A DNA stretch of 32,231 nucleotides from a virus: IMG/VR virus record IMGVR_UViG_3300045994_000454, positions 1-32,231 of that record; one strand, 5' to 3'. The notes below the pieces were generated by a model. It made no database searches. It worked only from the letters and a program-made list of their open reading frames with translations, and was not told the origin of the DNA. The position numbers were made by a program, and so were the translations under genes. Within the stretch, counting starts at the first letter, position 1, and every line of letters starts with the position of its first letter. Of the stretch, positions 22,935-31,321 are shown piece after piece.

Positions 22935-23278
22935 GCGCCTTGCCCTATCCGGAAAAAATCAGTTATGCCAGCTCGCCAAAAATTAAAGATTCGGTTTCAA
23001 TCTTGCCGCTGGGCGATAACTATCAGCAGCGCATTGAAATCGGCCTGAATCCGCAACACGAAGAGTGGTCGATCATCTATCCGGCACTCAATGACAGTGA
23101 ATTTCAAACGGTGCTTACGTTATTAAATACGGTGCGCTGTGTGACCCCCTTAACCTGGGTATCACCGCTTGACGGTGTAACTAAAAAATACACCGTTGTA
23201 CCCGATAGCCGAAGCGCCACCTCGGTTGGGATTAAGTGGTCGCTATCACTTTCGCTTAGGCAGGTATTTGAGCCATGA
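22931..23278 (+). CDS. Minor tail protein M-like
   Basis: 115 residues, ATGA overlap with the tape measure. YPEKISYASSPKIKDSVSIL, GDNYQQRIEIGLNPQHEEW and PLTWVSPLDG match the lambda gpM family (Phage_min_tail). It caps the tail tip beneath the tube; next in order, as in lambda, is L. Confidence 0.88.
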   Translation: MSALPYPEKISYASSPKIKDSVSILPLGDNYQQRIEIGLNPQHEEWSIIYPALNDSEFQTVLTLLNTVRCVTPLTWVSPLDGVTKKYTVVPDSRSATSVGIKWSLSLSLRQVFEP

Positions 23279-23961
23279 CCCTAGCCGCTGAAAGTCATAA
23301 GCTAACCCCCAGCGCTCAGGTTGATCTCTACAGCCTTGATCTAAACGCAATCGGTGTCGGCTCGGTCTGGTATTTTTACCCCGGCACTGATGCCAGCAGC
23401 AATCCCATTGTTTACCAGGGCAATACTTATGCGCCTTGGTTTGTCAAAGTTACAGGTATAGATAAGCGCGGTACCGGATCATCCAATCGCCCTACTGCCG
23501 AGATTGGCAACATGGGTCGTTTGGTTACCGATCTGTGCCGCACCTATCAGGATCTAGTTGGCGCTACCGTGCGCCGCCGCCGTACCCTGGCTAATTATAT
23601 TGCGGCTGATATTGGCCAGTATCTGGACGAATATTATTTAATTGAGCGTCGATCCGAAGAAACATTGACCACGGTTAAATTTGAATTAGCCAGTCCGCTG
23701 GATTTTCTGGATAAACAATTGCCCGGTATGGTTGCCCTAGCCACTGGCTGCCCACACCGTTATAAATCCACTATAAATGGTTCGGGTTGCTCATGGCCAG
23801 GAACTAATTCAGCTTTATGGTTTGATCGATTTGGCGTAACGGTAGTTAGTTCAGCACTGGACAATTGCGGCAAGCGCATTAGTGATTGCAAGCTGCGCTT
23901 TGGTGCCAATAACCCGCTGGATTATGGCGGTAATCCTGGTCTTGGCCGGAGTAGCACTTAA
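23275..23961 (+). CDS. Minor tail protein L-like, Fe-S type
   Basis: 228 residues, 4-bp overlap with M. Contains VDLYSLDLN, IVYQGNTYAPWFVKVTGID and FELASPLDFLDKQLPG, then four cysteines (~159, 172, 198, 205). In lambda gpL four such cysteines ligate a [4Fe-4S] cluster at the tail tip. The stop lies 3 bp into the end of the convergent minus-strand RHH gene. Confidence 0.88.
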   Translation: MTLAAESHKLTPSAQVDLYSLDLNAIGVGSVWYFYPGTDASSNPIVYQGNTYAPWFVKVTGIDKRGTGSSNRPTAEIGNMGRLVTDLCRTYQDLVGATVRRRRTLANYIAADIGQYLDEYYLIERRSEETLTTVKFELASPLDFLDKQLPGMVALATGCPHRYKSTINGSGCSWPGTNSALWFDRFGVTVVSSALDNCGKRISDCKLRFGANNPLDYGGNPGLGRSST

Positions 23962-24122
23962 TTTGATGAATTCTCCAGTGCGGCAATTATCGCCGCTTCA
24001 ATAAATTTTGTTTTCGGAATTGGGATTTTAGATATTAGATCGGTTGGCAATCTAATATCAATTCTTTGCCGTGGACCGTTTAGGGTTGGCCGTCCTTGGC
24101 CGGGTTTGTTTTTAGGTTTCAT
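23958..24122 (-). CDS. Ribbon-helix-helix-like small protein
   Basis: 54 residues from ATG 24122, stop at 23958. Sequence opens MKPKNKPGQGRPTLNGPRQR, then IDIRLPTDLISKIPIPKTKF and IEAAIIAALE. A basic start, one short strand (IDIRLP) and two helices fit an RHH DNA-binding protein (Arc/CopG type). Start overlaps the end of the upstream minus-strand gene by 11 bp, so the two are coupled. A repressor for the pair or of other phage genes is plausible. Confidence 0.6.
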   Translation of the reverse strand: MKPKNKPGQGRPTLNGPRQRIDIRLPTDLISKIPIPKTKFIEAAIIAALENSSN

Positions 24123-24390
24123 TTGATTCTTTTACAAACCTATGTAGTAAGCTATTTTGATTAACACCCACGCTGTACACATCTCCGCTATCAATAAATT
24201 TATGCATTATAAATCCACCAATAGTTTGTATAGATTGCATTGTTTCGCGCAAAGACTGACCCTTTGCACCAATCTCTACATTATTTTGGCTGATTATTTT
24301 TGTTTTTAATAATTCAGCGGCTTTTTCTGATGGCATTGCCGGTAAAAAAACTGATACTCCATTTTCGAATGTTATTTTATTTACAAACAT
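24112..24390 (-). CDS. Unknown protein, partner of the RHH gene
   Basis: 92 residues from ATG 24390 with AGGAG nine bases upstream, a very strong ribosome site. An N-terminal beta hairpin (MFVNKITFENGVSVFLPAMPSE) and helices follow; no known family. The gene runs against the tail operon from its own consensus promoter, so it can be expressed in the lysogen. With the RHH gene it resembles a two-gene toxin-antitoxin or superinfection module, but no toxin fold is recognised. Confidence 0.65.
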   Translation of the reverse strand: MFVNKITFENGVSVFLPAMPSEKAAELLKTKIISQNNVEIGAKGQSLRETMQSIQTIGGFIMHKFIDSGDVYSVGVNQNSLLHRFVKESNET

Positions 24391-24434
24391 AGTTTTAACT
24401 CCTAAATGGCCTAGGAAATCCAGACCGTGAATAA

Positions 24435-24463
24435 ATTATACTCGTCTAATTTAATTTTGTACA
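24435..24463 (-). promoter_or_regulatory. Promoter of the minus-strand insert
   Basis: On the minus strand TGTACA (24458-24463), 17 bp, perfect TATAAT (24435-24440). It fires into the two-gene insert between L and K, leaving a leader of about 35-40 nt. Confidence 0.7.
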
Positions 24464-24478
24464 CACATATTTAATAAA

Positions 24479-25180
24479 ATGCTAAAAAAGATTATTGACC
24501 ATGCGGCCCGTGATTTTCCGCTTGAAGCATGTGGATTGATTATAGATGCCGGTTATGTGATGCAACTCATTGAATGTGAAAACAAATCACATGAACCGGA
24601 ACAGTCGTTTTTAATTGATCCACTGGTCTATTCCGCCCATGCCGATCATATCACCGCCGTCTATCATAGCCACCCTAACCGATCACCGGCACCTAGTCAG
24701 GCAGACATTGCCAGTGCTGAGCGCTGCAATATACCGTTTTTAATTGTCAGCTATCCAACCGAACAGCTTTATACCTATACCCCGCAAGGCAGGCCGCCTG
24801 CGCCCTATGAGGGGCGACATTTTGTCTACGGGGTTATGGATTGCCTAAGTTTGGTTGCCGACTATTACCAGCATGAACTTGGCATAATCCTGGATCATGG
24901 GCCCCGAAAACAATGGCAATGGTGGCTGGATGCAGAACATCAGCATGCCTTTGTTAGCGGATTTAAAGCCGCCGGTTTTGTTGAGGTCACCGATCTGCAA
25001 AAAAACGATATTATTATCATGACCCTCGGCGGCGGCCCTTGCCCGCAACACGCAGCGATTTACCAGGGCGATAGTTTAATCCTGCATCACCCCAGCGTTG
25101 GCAACCCATCACGCATCGAAATGTATGGCCAGTATTGGCGGCAAGCGACTCACTGTTATTTACGCTATGAAAAAAATTAA
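24479..25180 (+). CDS. Tail assembly protein K-like (JAMM plus NlpC/P60)
   Basis: 233 residues. JAMM metalloprotease part: Glu16 in PLEACGL, H63-S-H65 and Asp76 (YHSHPNRSPAPSQADI). NlpC/P60 part: Cys122 in VMDCLSL, His191 in PQHAAIY, His203/204. Lambda gpK combines the same domains and helps tail-tip assembly, perhaps with peptidoglycan cleavage at entry. No clear ribosome site precedes ATG 24479, probably because the minus-strand insert replaced the upstream DNA. Confidence 0.9.
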   Translation: MLKKIIDHAARDFPLEACGLIIDAGYVMQLIECENKSHEPEQSFLIDPLVYSAHADHITAVYHSHPNRSPAPSQADIASAERCNIPFLIVSYPTEQLYTYTPQGRPPAPYEGRHFVYGVMDCLSLVADYYQHELGIILDHGPRKQWQWWLDAEHQHAFVSGFKAAGFVEVTDLQKNDIIIMTLGGGPCPQHAAIYQGDSLILHHPSVGNPSRIEMYGQYWRQATHCYLRYEKN

Positions 25181-25739
25181 ACTATACGGAGACCTACAAG
25201 CCTTTCGTGCTGACTGGGAGCTGGAAGTGTTAACGCCTGCCGAAGCACTGCGTGCTATCGAAGCCAATCGCCCAGGATTTTTACAGGCCTGCGATCAGGG
25301 CGACTATATCGCTATTCTGGTAGATTTAGATAATCATGATTTAACCAGGCAGGTTAATCTGGATAACAATACCGCACCCTGGGCTGATGAGGTATTGATG
25401 ATATTACCAAGAGCCGGTGGCGATGTAGTTGCAGCCGCGCTTATCCCTTATCTAGCGGCATTTGGAGCATATGCGGCTACAGTGGCCACCGTCTTGGCTG
25501 TGGTTATCAATATCGGTATATCAATGGCTATATCAGCCCTGGCTAACCTTATCACTGGAAAAAAACAATCAGCTACCGCCGCATCAACCGAAAACTATCA
25601 ATCCAGACCGTCATTTATATCCAATGGCGCTGTTAACGTGGTACGCGCGGGTAACCCTTACCCAATTATTGCCGGAAATTTTCTTTGTGGCAGCATTGTT
25701 TTATCCAGCCAAATCCATGTCAAGGACATACCGGTATGA
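25167..25739 (+). CDS. Tail assembly protein I-like
   Basis: 190 residues from ATG 25167, overlapping K. Ubiquitin-like N-terminus (KKIKLYGDLQAFRADWELEV, LTPAEALRAI), then a long hydrophobic region around residues 85-130 (AAALIPYLAAFGAYAATVATVLA), and the C-terminal VNVVRAGNPYPIIAGNFLCGS typical of lambda gpI. It is needed for tip assembly and is not retained in lambda virions. The stop overlaps the J start (ATGA). Confidence 0.88.
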   Translation: MKKIKLYGDLQAFRADWELEVLTPAEALRAIEANRPGFLQACDQGDYIAILVDLDNHDLTRQVNLDNNTAPWADEVLMILPRAGGDVVAAALIPYLAAFGAYAATVATVLAVVINIGISMAISALANLITGKKQSATAASTENYQSRPSFISNGAVNVVRAGNPYPIIAGNFLCGSIVLSSQIHVKDIPV

Positions 25740-28700
25740 GTAAGCATTTGGCGGTATTAGGTGGCGCTGGCAGTGGCGGCGGCGGTAGCTCGGCCGCCGC
25801 TCGTACTCCAGTTGTTGCCGCAGACTCCGTGCGCTCAAGCGCGATTATCGAAGTTGTCGAGGCGTGGGGCTGGGGAGAAATGGCCTGTTTTCCTGCTGGA
25901 GCCGATCCTTTGCAGTACGTGTACTTGGACGGTACACCGGTCAAGACCGGCAGCACGCTAAACTTTCAGGGCGTAACTTTTGATTATCGCACTGGCACCC
26001 AAGATCAAACCTACATCCCCGGCATCGTTGACGATAGCGTTGGCTCACTGGTTAGTTATGACGTTCCGGTCACTCATGCTACAGCGATCACCCGATCTAT
26101 TACCGACCCGACCACCGATGCAGTGCGCGTCATCCTGACCTTTGGCGGGTTAGTAGTTCAAAATTCTACGACCGGCGACCGTACCGCCGCTACAGTCAAC
26201 CTAACAATCGAAGTACGCGCAGATGGCGGCATCTGGCACTTTGTTGATCTATTGGGGCGAGGTACTGTTAGCGATAAAACCGAAGCCAGCTACCAGCGTA
26301 GCTTTCATGTAAATTTGCGCGCAATTGCCAGTACCGCAACAACTTATGACATTCGCGTATCGCGCTTGTCTGCTGACCCCGCATCTGGCGAAAATTCTGC
26401 ATTTAACTGGACCGCGGCGGTTAAATTGACTTATGCAAAATTACGCCGCCCCAATGTCGCTTACTGCCGATTAACGTTTGATAGCCGATATTTTAGCAGT
26501 ATCCCGGTGCGTAGTTACCAGTTAATGGGCTGGTTGATACAGGTGCCTACGGTAGATGTTTACGATCCGGTCGCTCGGACTTATGTCCCCGGCGTTGACT
26601 GGACAGGTGGACTGGTAAAGCGCTGGTGTCGTAACCCGGCGTGGTTTTTATATCACCTGCTGACAACTGCCGGTGCTGGCCTGGGCGCAGACATCAACCC
26701 GGCTTATCAGGACAAATGGGCGATTTTTACCATTGCCAAGCGTTGCGATGAATTAGTTCCTAATGGCCAGGGCGGCACTGAGCCGCGCTACTCAATCGAT
26801 GCACAATTCATGGCGCAAGTTTCCGCACATGAAATGGTTCAACAGCTGGCCGGTATTTTTGACGCGCAATCACTGTGGGATGGCAAAGCAATTTACTTGA
26901 CCCAAGACGCCCCGAAGCCAGTAACATCTTTATATTTGCCAGCCAATGTCATCAATGGCCAGTTTTCTTATTCCGGTACCGCGCGTCAAGTACGCTACAC
27001 TGCCGCGCTGATCCAGTATAACGATCCAACTGATCAATACCGTCTGGCCACCGAATATGTGGAAGATTTTGACGGGATTACCCGCTATGGATACAGGCCA
27101 AAAACCGAAACTGCCATTGGTTGCACCTCCCGCGCCGAAGCGCACCGCCGAGGAAAACGCTTACTAATTACCAGTCGGGAAGAGATCGATGCGGTGCTCT
27201 TTTCGACTGGCTTTGGCGGTATTAATGATAAGCCCGGCAATATTATCCGCATTGCTGACCCATTACGCAGTGTTGGCCAGCGCCTGGGCGGTCGCATCTC
27301 GACCGGATCGACGGCGGCAAGCATTAATTTAGATGCGCCGGTTTATCTGGCCACTGGTACCAGCTACCGCTTAGCGATTATTGGTAATGATGGTCTGGTA
27401 TGGGATTCGGCAATTACCAATAGCTCTGGCACCCACAGTGCCTTAGCTATCAGTCCGGCCTTTTCCGCCGCGCCTGAAACTGAATTGGAATGGATTGTTT
27501 ATGATCCACTGGCGATTGGCCAAACCTTTCGCGTACTCAGTATTATTGAAAACGAAGATCAAACCACCGGCTTTTATACCGTCGCCGCAACCCAGTACGC
27601 CCCTGGAAAGTTTGCCGAAATAGACGACCTGGCAAACTTTGAGCCGATCCCCGCGAACCCGTACATCGTTAACGGCGTGATACCGCCGTCCGGCTTGTCA
27701 GTCAGCGAGGGAACTTATACCGGACTGGAAGGCTTGCGGCGTTATCTAGATTTATCCTGGACCGCTTCAAACGATACTTTGTTACGGGGTTACCATCTCA
27801 GTTACAAACTGAATGGAGTACAGTTATTCGACCGTGAGATCGTCGGCCAGTCATACCGGATTGATAATAGCCAGACCGGAACTTATGAGATTACCCTGGC
27901 GGCGATCAATATAACCGGAAAATATTCGAGCTCCATCACCATCACCCACGCCCTGGGTGAGCTCTACATAATCTCAGCAGTTAGCATTACCGGTCTAGCC
28001 TTGCCTAGCGGAACCGGTGATTTTACTGGTCGTAATGCTTTTTTTACCTGGGGAACTAACGCTGCCGCTGTTCTGGGAACTTTTGCCACTGGAAATGGTG
28101 GGCAATCGCCCTGGTTTCGTGATTATGAAGTTAGCATTTACGATACTTCAACGATACCGGTATTGCTGCGCACCGAGTATGTCACCGAGAATACTTACAG
28201 CTACACGTTTGAAAAAAATACTGAAGACGGCGGCCCACGTCGAACTTTTACTGCGAAAGTTCGAGCTCGAGATTATTACAGTAATTATAGTAACCAGTCT
28301 GCACTGACTGCGACTAATCCAGCGCCAACTGGATTTGGTGCGGTCAGCCTGGTCCCAGGTCAAGGCTTAGTCTTTGTCATCTACACACAGCCCGCCGATC
28401 CTGATTACAAATACACCCGGATCTATGCCAGCACTGCCACCGGTTTTACACCGGGCGCCGGTAATCTGGTTGGACAAACAACCGACCGAGTAACGTCCTT
28501 TCCTGCGGCTGCTGGTACCTGGTACGTAAAACTGCAAGGTGTGGACGAGTTTGGCTTGTCGGGTGCAACGTACTCAACGGAAATCAGCGTTGTAGTATCG
28601 GCGAGTAGCGATATTACTGCTGCCATTAATACGGTCCTTGGCGATCCAGGACGTACCGGCGATGTAGTAGTTGAGGCTACCCGCTTTTTAATCGTCTCGC

Positions 28701-29707
28701 CCAGCACTACGACGCCTACCCATGCGGTTTTTGGAGTAGGTACCATAGGCGGAGCCACTACTGTCGGCATTAAAGGCGATCTGGTTTTAGATGGGACGTT
28801 TTACGGTCGGTCGGTTGTTGTTAATTCTATCGCCGCTGACCGGCTGAACGTAAGCCAGCTGGACGCTATCAGTGCTAACATGGGCACCTTGACTGCTGGT
28901 ACCATTAAAACCAGCCCATTAACTACCGGCTGGCGGGTGGAGCTATCGGACACTGGAACCTATCCGATCTGGTATGGCACAGGCGCCAAGAATGCTACTA
29001 ATGGCCAGTTTTATCTTGATAATGCTGGGAATGCGACGTTTAAGGGGATTTTGTCGGGCGCGACCGGTACTTTTAGCGGGGCATTGAGCGCGGCCACCGG
29101 GACATTTAGCGGTTCTTTAAGTTCTGCTACTGGGACGTTTGGCGGCACGGTAACAGGAACGGCGGTGATTGGCGATGCTCAGATAGATAGAGCATCAGCT
29201 AATAAATTGAAGGTGGTTAATGGTGACATTGACCGGCTTTCTGTTAATAAGTTGCGGGTGATTACTGGAGACATATCAGACCTGGCCGTTAATACTTTGC
29301 AGATTGCGGGCAATGCTGTAACGGTGCCATTAGCTTCTTATACTGCCGCGTCTATAGTGGTTGGAGCTGCTACAGTTATACAGACACTTGTAATACCAGT
29401 AATATCTACTACACTAGCTACTACTATTAGTATAACTTTTGGTTGTCTACTTTATATTAATAACTCCCCACTAGATGTTATGTCAATACAACTTAATTCT
29501 AGTGCGGGAATTTTGTATGGGCCTATACCCTGGGGACAAGGTAGTGGTGATGCTACAATTATAGCAAGTTCATTTTCTGCTGGATCCGCATCTATATTAT
29601 TTACTTTGCCAGCTAATACCGGAACTACACTAACATTACGAGCTCTTTCTAGTGCTACTGGTGAAGCTTCAGGAAGATTTATAACAGCTATGACGGTGAA
29701 AAGATGA
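25736..29707 (+). CDS. Central tail tip/host-specificity protein J-like
   Basis: 1323 residues. N-terminal gpJ core (AVLGGAGSGGGGSSAAARTP, EVVEAWGWGEM, then RPNVAYCRLTFDSRYFSSIP and NPAWFLYHLLTTAGAGLGAD), FN3-like modules in the middle, and a C-terminal region with a 12-residue ATGTFSGxLSx repeat near 1108-1140. The last ~120 residues are AT-rich and compositionally distinct, as expected for a receptor-binding tip. It carries host recognition. Confidence 0.93.
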   Translation: MSKHLAVLGGAGSGGGGSSAAARTPVVAADSVRSSAIIEVVEAWGWGEMACFPAGADPLQYVYLDGTPVKTGSTLNFQGVTFDYRTGTQDQTYIPGIVDDSVGSLVSYDVPVTHATAITRSITDPTTDAVRVILTFGGLVVQNSTTGDRTAATVNLTIEVRADGGIWHFVDLLGRGTVSDKTEASYQRSFHVNLRAIASTATTYDIRVSRLSADPASGENSAFNWTAAVKLTYAKLRRPNVAYCRLTFDSRYFSSIPVRSYQLMGWLIQVPTVDVYDPVARTYVPGVDWTGGLVKRWCRNPAWFLYHLLTTAGAGLGADINPAYQDKWAIFTIAKRCDELVPNGQGGTEPRYSIDAQFMAQVSAHEMVQQLAGIFDAQSLWDGKAIYLTQDAPKPVTSLYLPANVINGQFSYSGTARQVRYTAALIQYNDPTDQYRLATEYVEDFDGITRYGYRPKTETAIGCTSRAEAHRRGKRLLITSREEIDAVLFSTGFGGINDKPGNIIRIADPLRSVGQRLGGRISTGSTAASINLDAPVYLATGTSYRLAIIGNDGLVWDSAITNSSGTHSALAISPAFSAAPETELEWIVYDPLAIGQTFRVLSIIENEDQTTGFYTVAATQYAPGKFAEIDDLANFEPIPANPYIVNGVIPPSGLSVSEGTYTGLEGLRRYLDLSWTASNDTLLRGYHLSYKLNGVQLFDREIVGQSYRIDNSQTGTYEITLAAINITGKYSSSITITHALGELYIISAVSITGLALPSGTGDFTGRNAFFTWGTNAAAVLGTFATGNGGQSPWFRDYEVSIYDTSTIPVLLRTEYVTENTYSYTFEKNTEDGGPRRTFTAKVRARDYYSNYSNQSALTATNPAPTGFGAVSLVPGQGLVFVIYTQPADPDYKYTRIYASTATGFTPGAGNLVGQTTDRVTSFPAAAGTWYVKLQGVDEFGLSGATYSTEISVVVSASSDITAAINTVLGDPGRTGDVVVEATRFLIVSPSTTTPTHAVFGVGTIGGATTVGIKGDLVLDGTFYGRSVVVNSIAADRLNVSQLDAISANMGTLTAGTIKTSPLTTGWRVELSDTGTYPIWYGTGAKNATNGQFYLDNAGNATFKGILSGATGTFSGALSAATGTFSGSLSSATGTFGGTVTGTAVIGDAQIDRASANKLKVVNGDIDRLSVNKLRVITGDISDLAVNTLQIAGNAVTVPLASYTAASIVVGAATVIQTLVIPVISTTLATTISITFGCLLYINNSPLDVMSIQLNSSAGILYGPIPWGQGSGDATIIASSFSAGSASILFTLPANTGTTLTLRALSSATGEASGRFITAMTVKR

Positions 29708-30105
29708 GTGACTACATAGTTTTTAATACTGCTACGGGGCGAATATTACGACATGGTACAGTCCCAGATGACATGGTCTCACAGCAAGCCTTAACTGGCG
29801 AGTCTGTAATCCTTGGAACTTGCGACGATACAACACAATATGTATTAGCTGGCGTGGTTACAAATAAATTAACGCAGCAAACAGCACTCAATAAGCTGAC
29901 GCTTACCGCCAATGGCATTGATTCAATAATAATTACCGGCGCACCCATCGGAACTTTCACGGCAACCAATATCAACACGAATGAAACTGTAACCGGGCCA
30001 ATATCAGGCACCGATACATTTACAACCACAGTCCCAGGAACAATCAATATCAAGATTGAATCCTGGCCTTATCTTGATTTTAACGCAGTAATCGTAGCGT
30101 CATAA
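29704..30105 (+). CDS. Tail-fibre-associated protein (133 aa)
   Basis: Start overlaps the J stop. N-terminus DYIVFNTATGRILRHGTVPDDM and DDTTQYVLAG are typical of proteins next to phage tail fibres; the C-terminal half (NGIDSIIITGAPIGTF to ESWPYLDFNAVIVA) looks like an Ig-like beta sandwich. Cytoplasmic or fibre-associated role; not named. Confidence 0.7.
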   Translation: MSDYIVFNTATGRILRHGTVPDDMVSQQALTGESVILGTCDDTTQYVLAGVVTNKLTQQTALNKLTLTANGIDSIIITGAPIGTFTATNINTNETVTGPISGTDTFTTTVPGTINIKIESWPYLDFNAVIVAS

Positions 30106-30506
30106 TGGCATTTATAATTACAAGGCCGCTCGCCACACTAAAATCTGACGCAGTTATCAGGGTCGATGCGTTGGCAGGAAAAACCAGGCTTAAATATGTG
30201 ACCGCAAGCCCTGGGCAGGAGATGACCTATACAGCAAAGCTGGCTGATGCAAAAGCCTATATTTCTGCCGGTTATCCACTTGATACAACGCCTTATATTT
30301 GGATTGCCACCGAAGCCGCCATGACCGGAGCGACGCCAGCACAAGTAGCCGACCTGGTTGTTTATACTGCTGGATTATGGGGGCAGGTTGGAGCCGCTAT
30401 AGAAGGAAAGCGACAAGAGACAAAAAGAGCTATTGCTGCCGCTTTAACCGTAACTGATATTCGATTCGCAGAACAGGCATTTATTGCGGCTATGAGTACC
30501 CTATAA
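30105..30506 (+). CDS. Probable tail-fibre chaperone-like protein
   Basis: 133 residues; start overlaps the previous stop (TAATG). Helical and alanine-rich: TRLKYVTASPGQEMTYTAKLADA, then PYIWIATEAAMTG and a final long helix. Proteins of this kind follow fibre genes in many siphophages and are thought to help assembly; the function is not proven. A terminator follows. Confidence 0.65.
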   Translation: MAFIITRPLATLKSDAVIRVDALAGKTRLKYVTASPGQEMTYTAKLADAKAYISAGYPLDTTPYIWIATEAAMTGATPAQVADLVVYTAGLWGQVGAAIEGKRQETKRAIAAALTVTDIRFAEQAFIAAMSTL

Positions 30507-30532
30507 CTTACCAAATGATACTTACCAAACCA

Positions 30533-30554
30533 AACCGCCTAACGGCGGTTTTTT
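30533..30554 (+). terminator. Terminator before lysis/accessory genes
   Basis: AACCGCC (30533-30539) pairs with GGCGGTT (30544-30550) around TAAC, followed by further T. Confidence 0.85.
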
Positions 30555-30589
30555 ATTGCCCAAAATTTACCAACTATAAAGGGATCAAG

Positions 30590-31006
30590 ATGCCAGCAAT
30601 TTACACCAAAAACCCAGACGGCACATTTTCGGAAGTCGTTACCCAAAGCGCCATCGATACAGCAACCAGCTGGATAACTGATCGCTCTCTGGAAAACTCC
30701 ACCAAAGTCGGTGTCATTGCCGGAGCAGCTGCTGCACCAACGATTGCTGATAATGCTGGAAAAGCCGTTATTGCCGGTCTTGCCGGTGATTACATTTCAT
30801 GTGCGATGTATGGTGTTCCGGCCCTTGTTGGTATCGTCGGCTCACTCGCTGCAATTATTAAACCTGATAACAAACTAAAAGGCCCAACCAATGACCAAAT
30901 TAAATCCCACGTTGCTGCTCTTAGTCGCGATGAACTTATTAGCTTGCTCCAGTCAACCGGTACTCCCAGCGTCATGCAGTCAACCGGAACAACAATACAG
31001 CTCTGA
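30590..31006 (+). CDS. Holin-like membrane protein
   Basis: 138 residues from ATG 30590 with AAAGGGA upstream. Two hydrophobic segments at about residues 44-65 (GVIAGAAAAPTIADNAGKAV) and 75-95 (YGVPALVGIVGSLAAIIK), then a polar tail. The two-span form and position next to a lipoprotein suggest a class II holin. Its last 116 bp are shared with the lipoprotein gene in another frame, recalling the nested Rz/Rz1 pairs. Confidence 0.6.
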   Translation: MPAIYTKNPDGTFSEVVTQSAIDTATSWITDRSLENSTKVGVIAGAAAAPTIADNAGKAVIAGLAGDYISCAMYGVPALVGIVGSLAAIIKPDNKLKGPTNDQIKSHVAALSRDELISLLQSTGTPSVMQSTGTTIQL

Positions 31007-31088
31007 TCAGTATGCCGCAATGACTGATGATCAGTTGCGTACAGTTGTTGAGTTGCGTTTACAGAAAAAACGAGATTGCAGCATATGA
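30891..31088 (+). CDS. Small lipoprotein, o-spanin (Rz1)-like
   Basis: 65 residues, mostly embedded in another frame of the preceding gene. MTKLNPTLLLLVAMNLLACSS is a lipoprotein signal with lipobox LLAC (Cys19 becomes the lipidated end). The mature ~47 residues start with Pro/Ser-rich SQPVLPASCSQPEQQ, then a helix. Small outer-membrane lipoproteins nested near holins are usually o-spanins; the partner i-spanin is not evident. AAAGG lies about nine bases upstream. Confidence 0.6.
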   Translation: MTKLNPTLLLLVAMNLLACSSQPVLPASCSQPEQQYSSDQYAAMTDDQLRTVVELRLQKKRDCSI

Positions 31089-31321
31089 CTATTACATATG
31101 GCGAGGCACATACTGCTTTAGAGCAGGGCAAATATATTGCACGGCGAGACTGGGATGGCACGCATTTTTTGTATATGAAAGACGATAAGCGCAGCCGTGG
31201 CCGGTTGCGCTGTGCAATATATTTACAAGTAATCCCATACCACCGCCTTAATGGTATTTTTTGGAAAATAAATCAAGACGACACGTCAGCTGATGATTGG
31301 GAAATTGTTAATGGACATTGA
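31085..31321 (+). CDS. DUF2829 / Tad2-like anti-defence protein
   Basis: 78 residues from ATG 31085, ATGA overlap with the lipoprotein gene. MTITYGEAHTALEQGKYIAR, RDWDGTHFLYM and the closing TSADDWEIV match the DUF2829 pattern (EAL..L..GK.V.R..W ... ..DW..V). Tad2 proteins of this family bind and sequester the cyclic-ADPR-type signal of the Thoeris defence system. Assignment rests on motif and size; activity here is inferred. Expression would be late, unless a local promoter exists. Confidence 0.65.
   Translation: MTITYGEAHTALEQGKYIARRDWDGTHFLYMKDDKRSRGRLRCAIYLQVIPYHRLNGIFWKINQDDTSADDWEIVNGH

Noticed and set aside
24479-25180. K-like gene as the missing endolysin
   Set aside because: The combined JAMM and NlpC/P60 domains and the M-L-K-I-J order identify a tail-tip protein.
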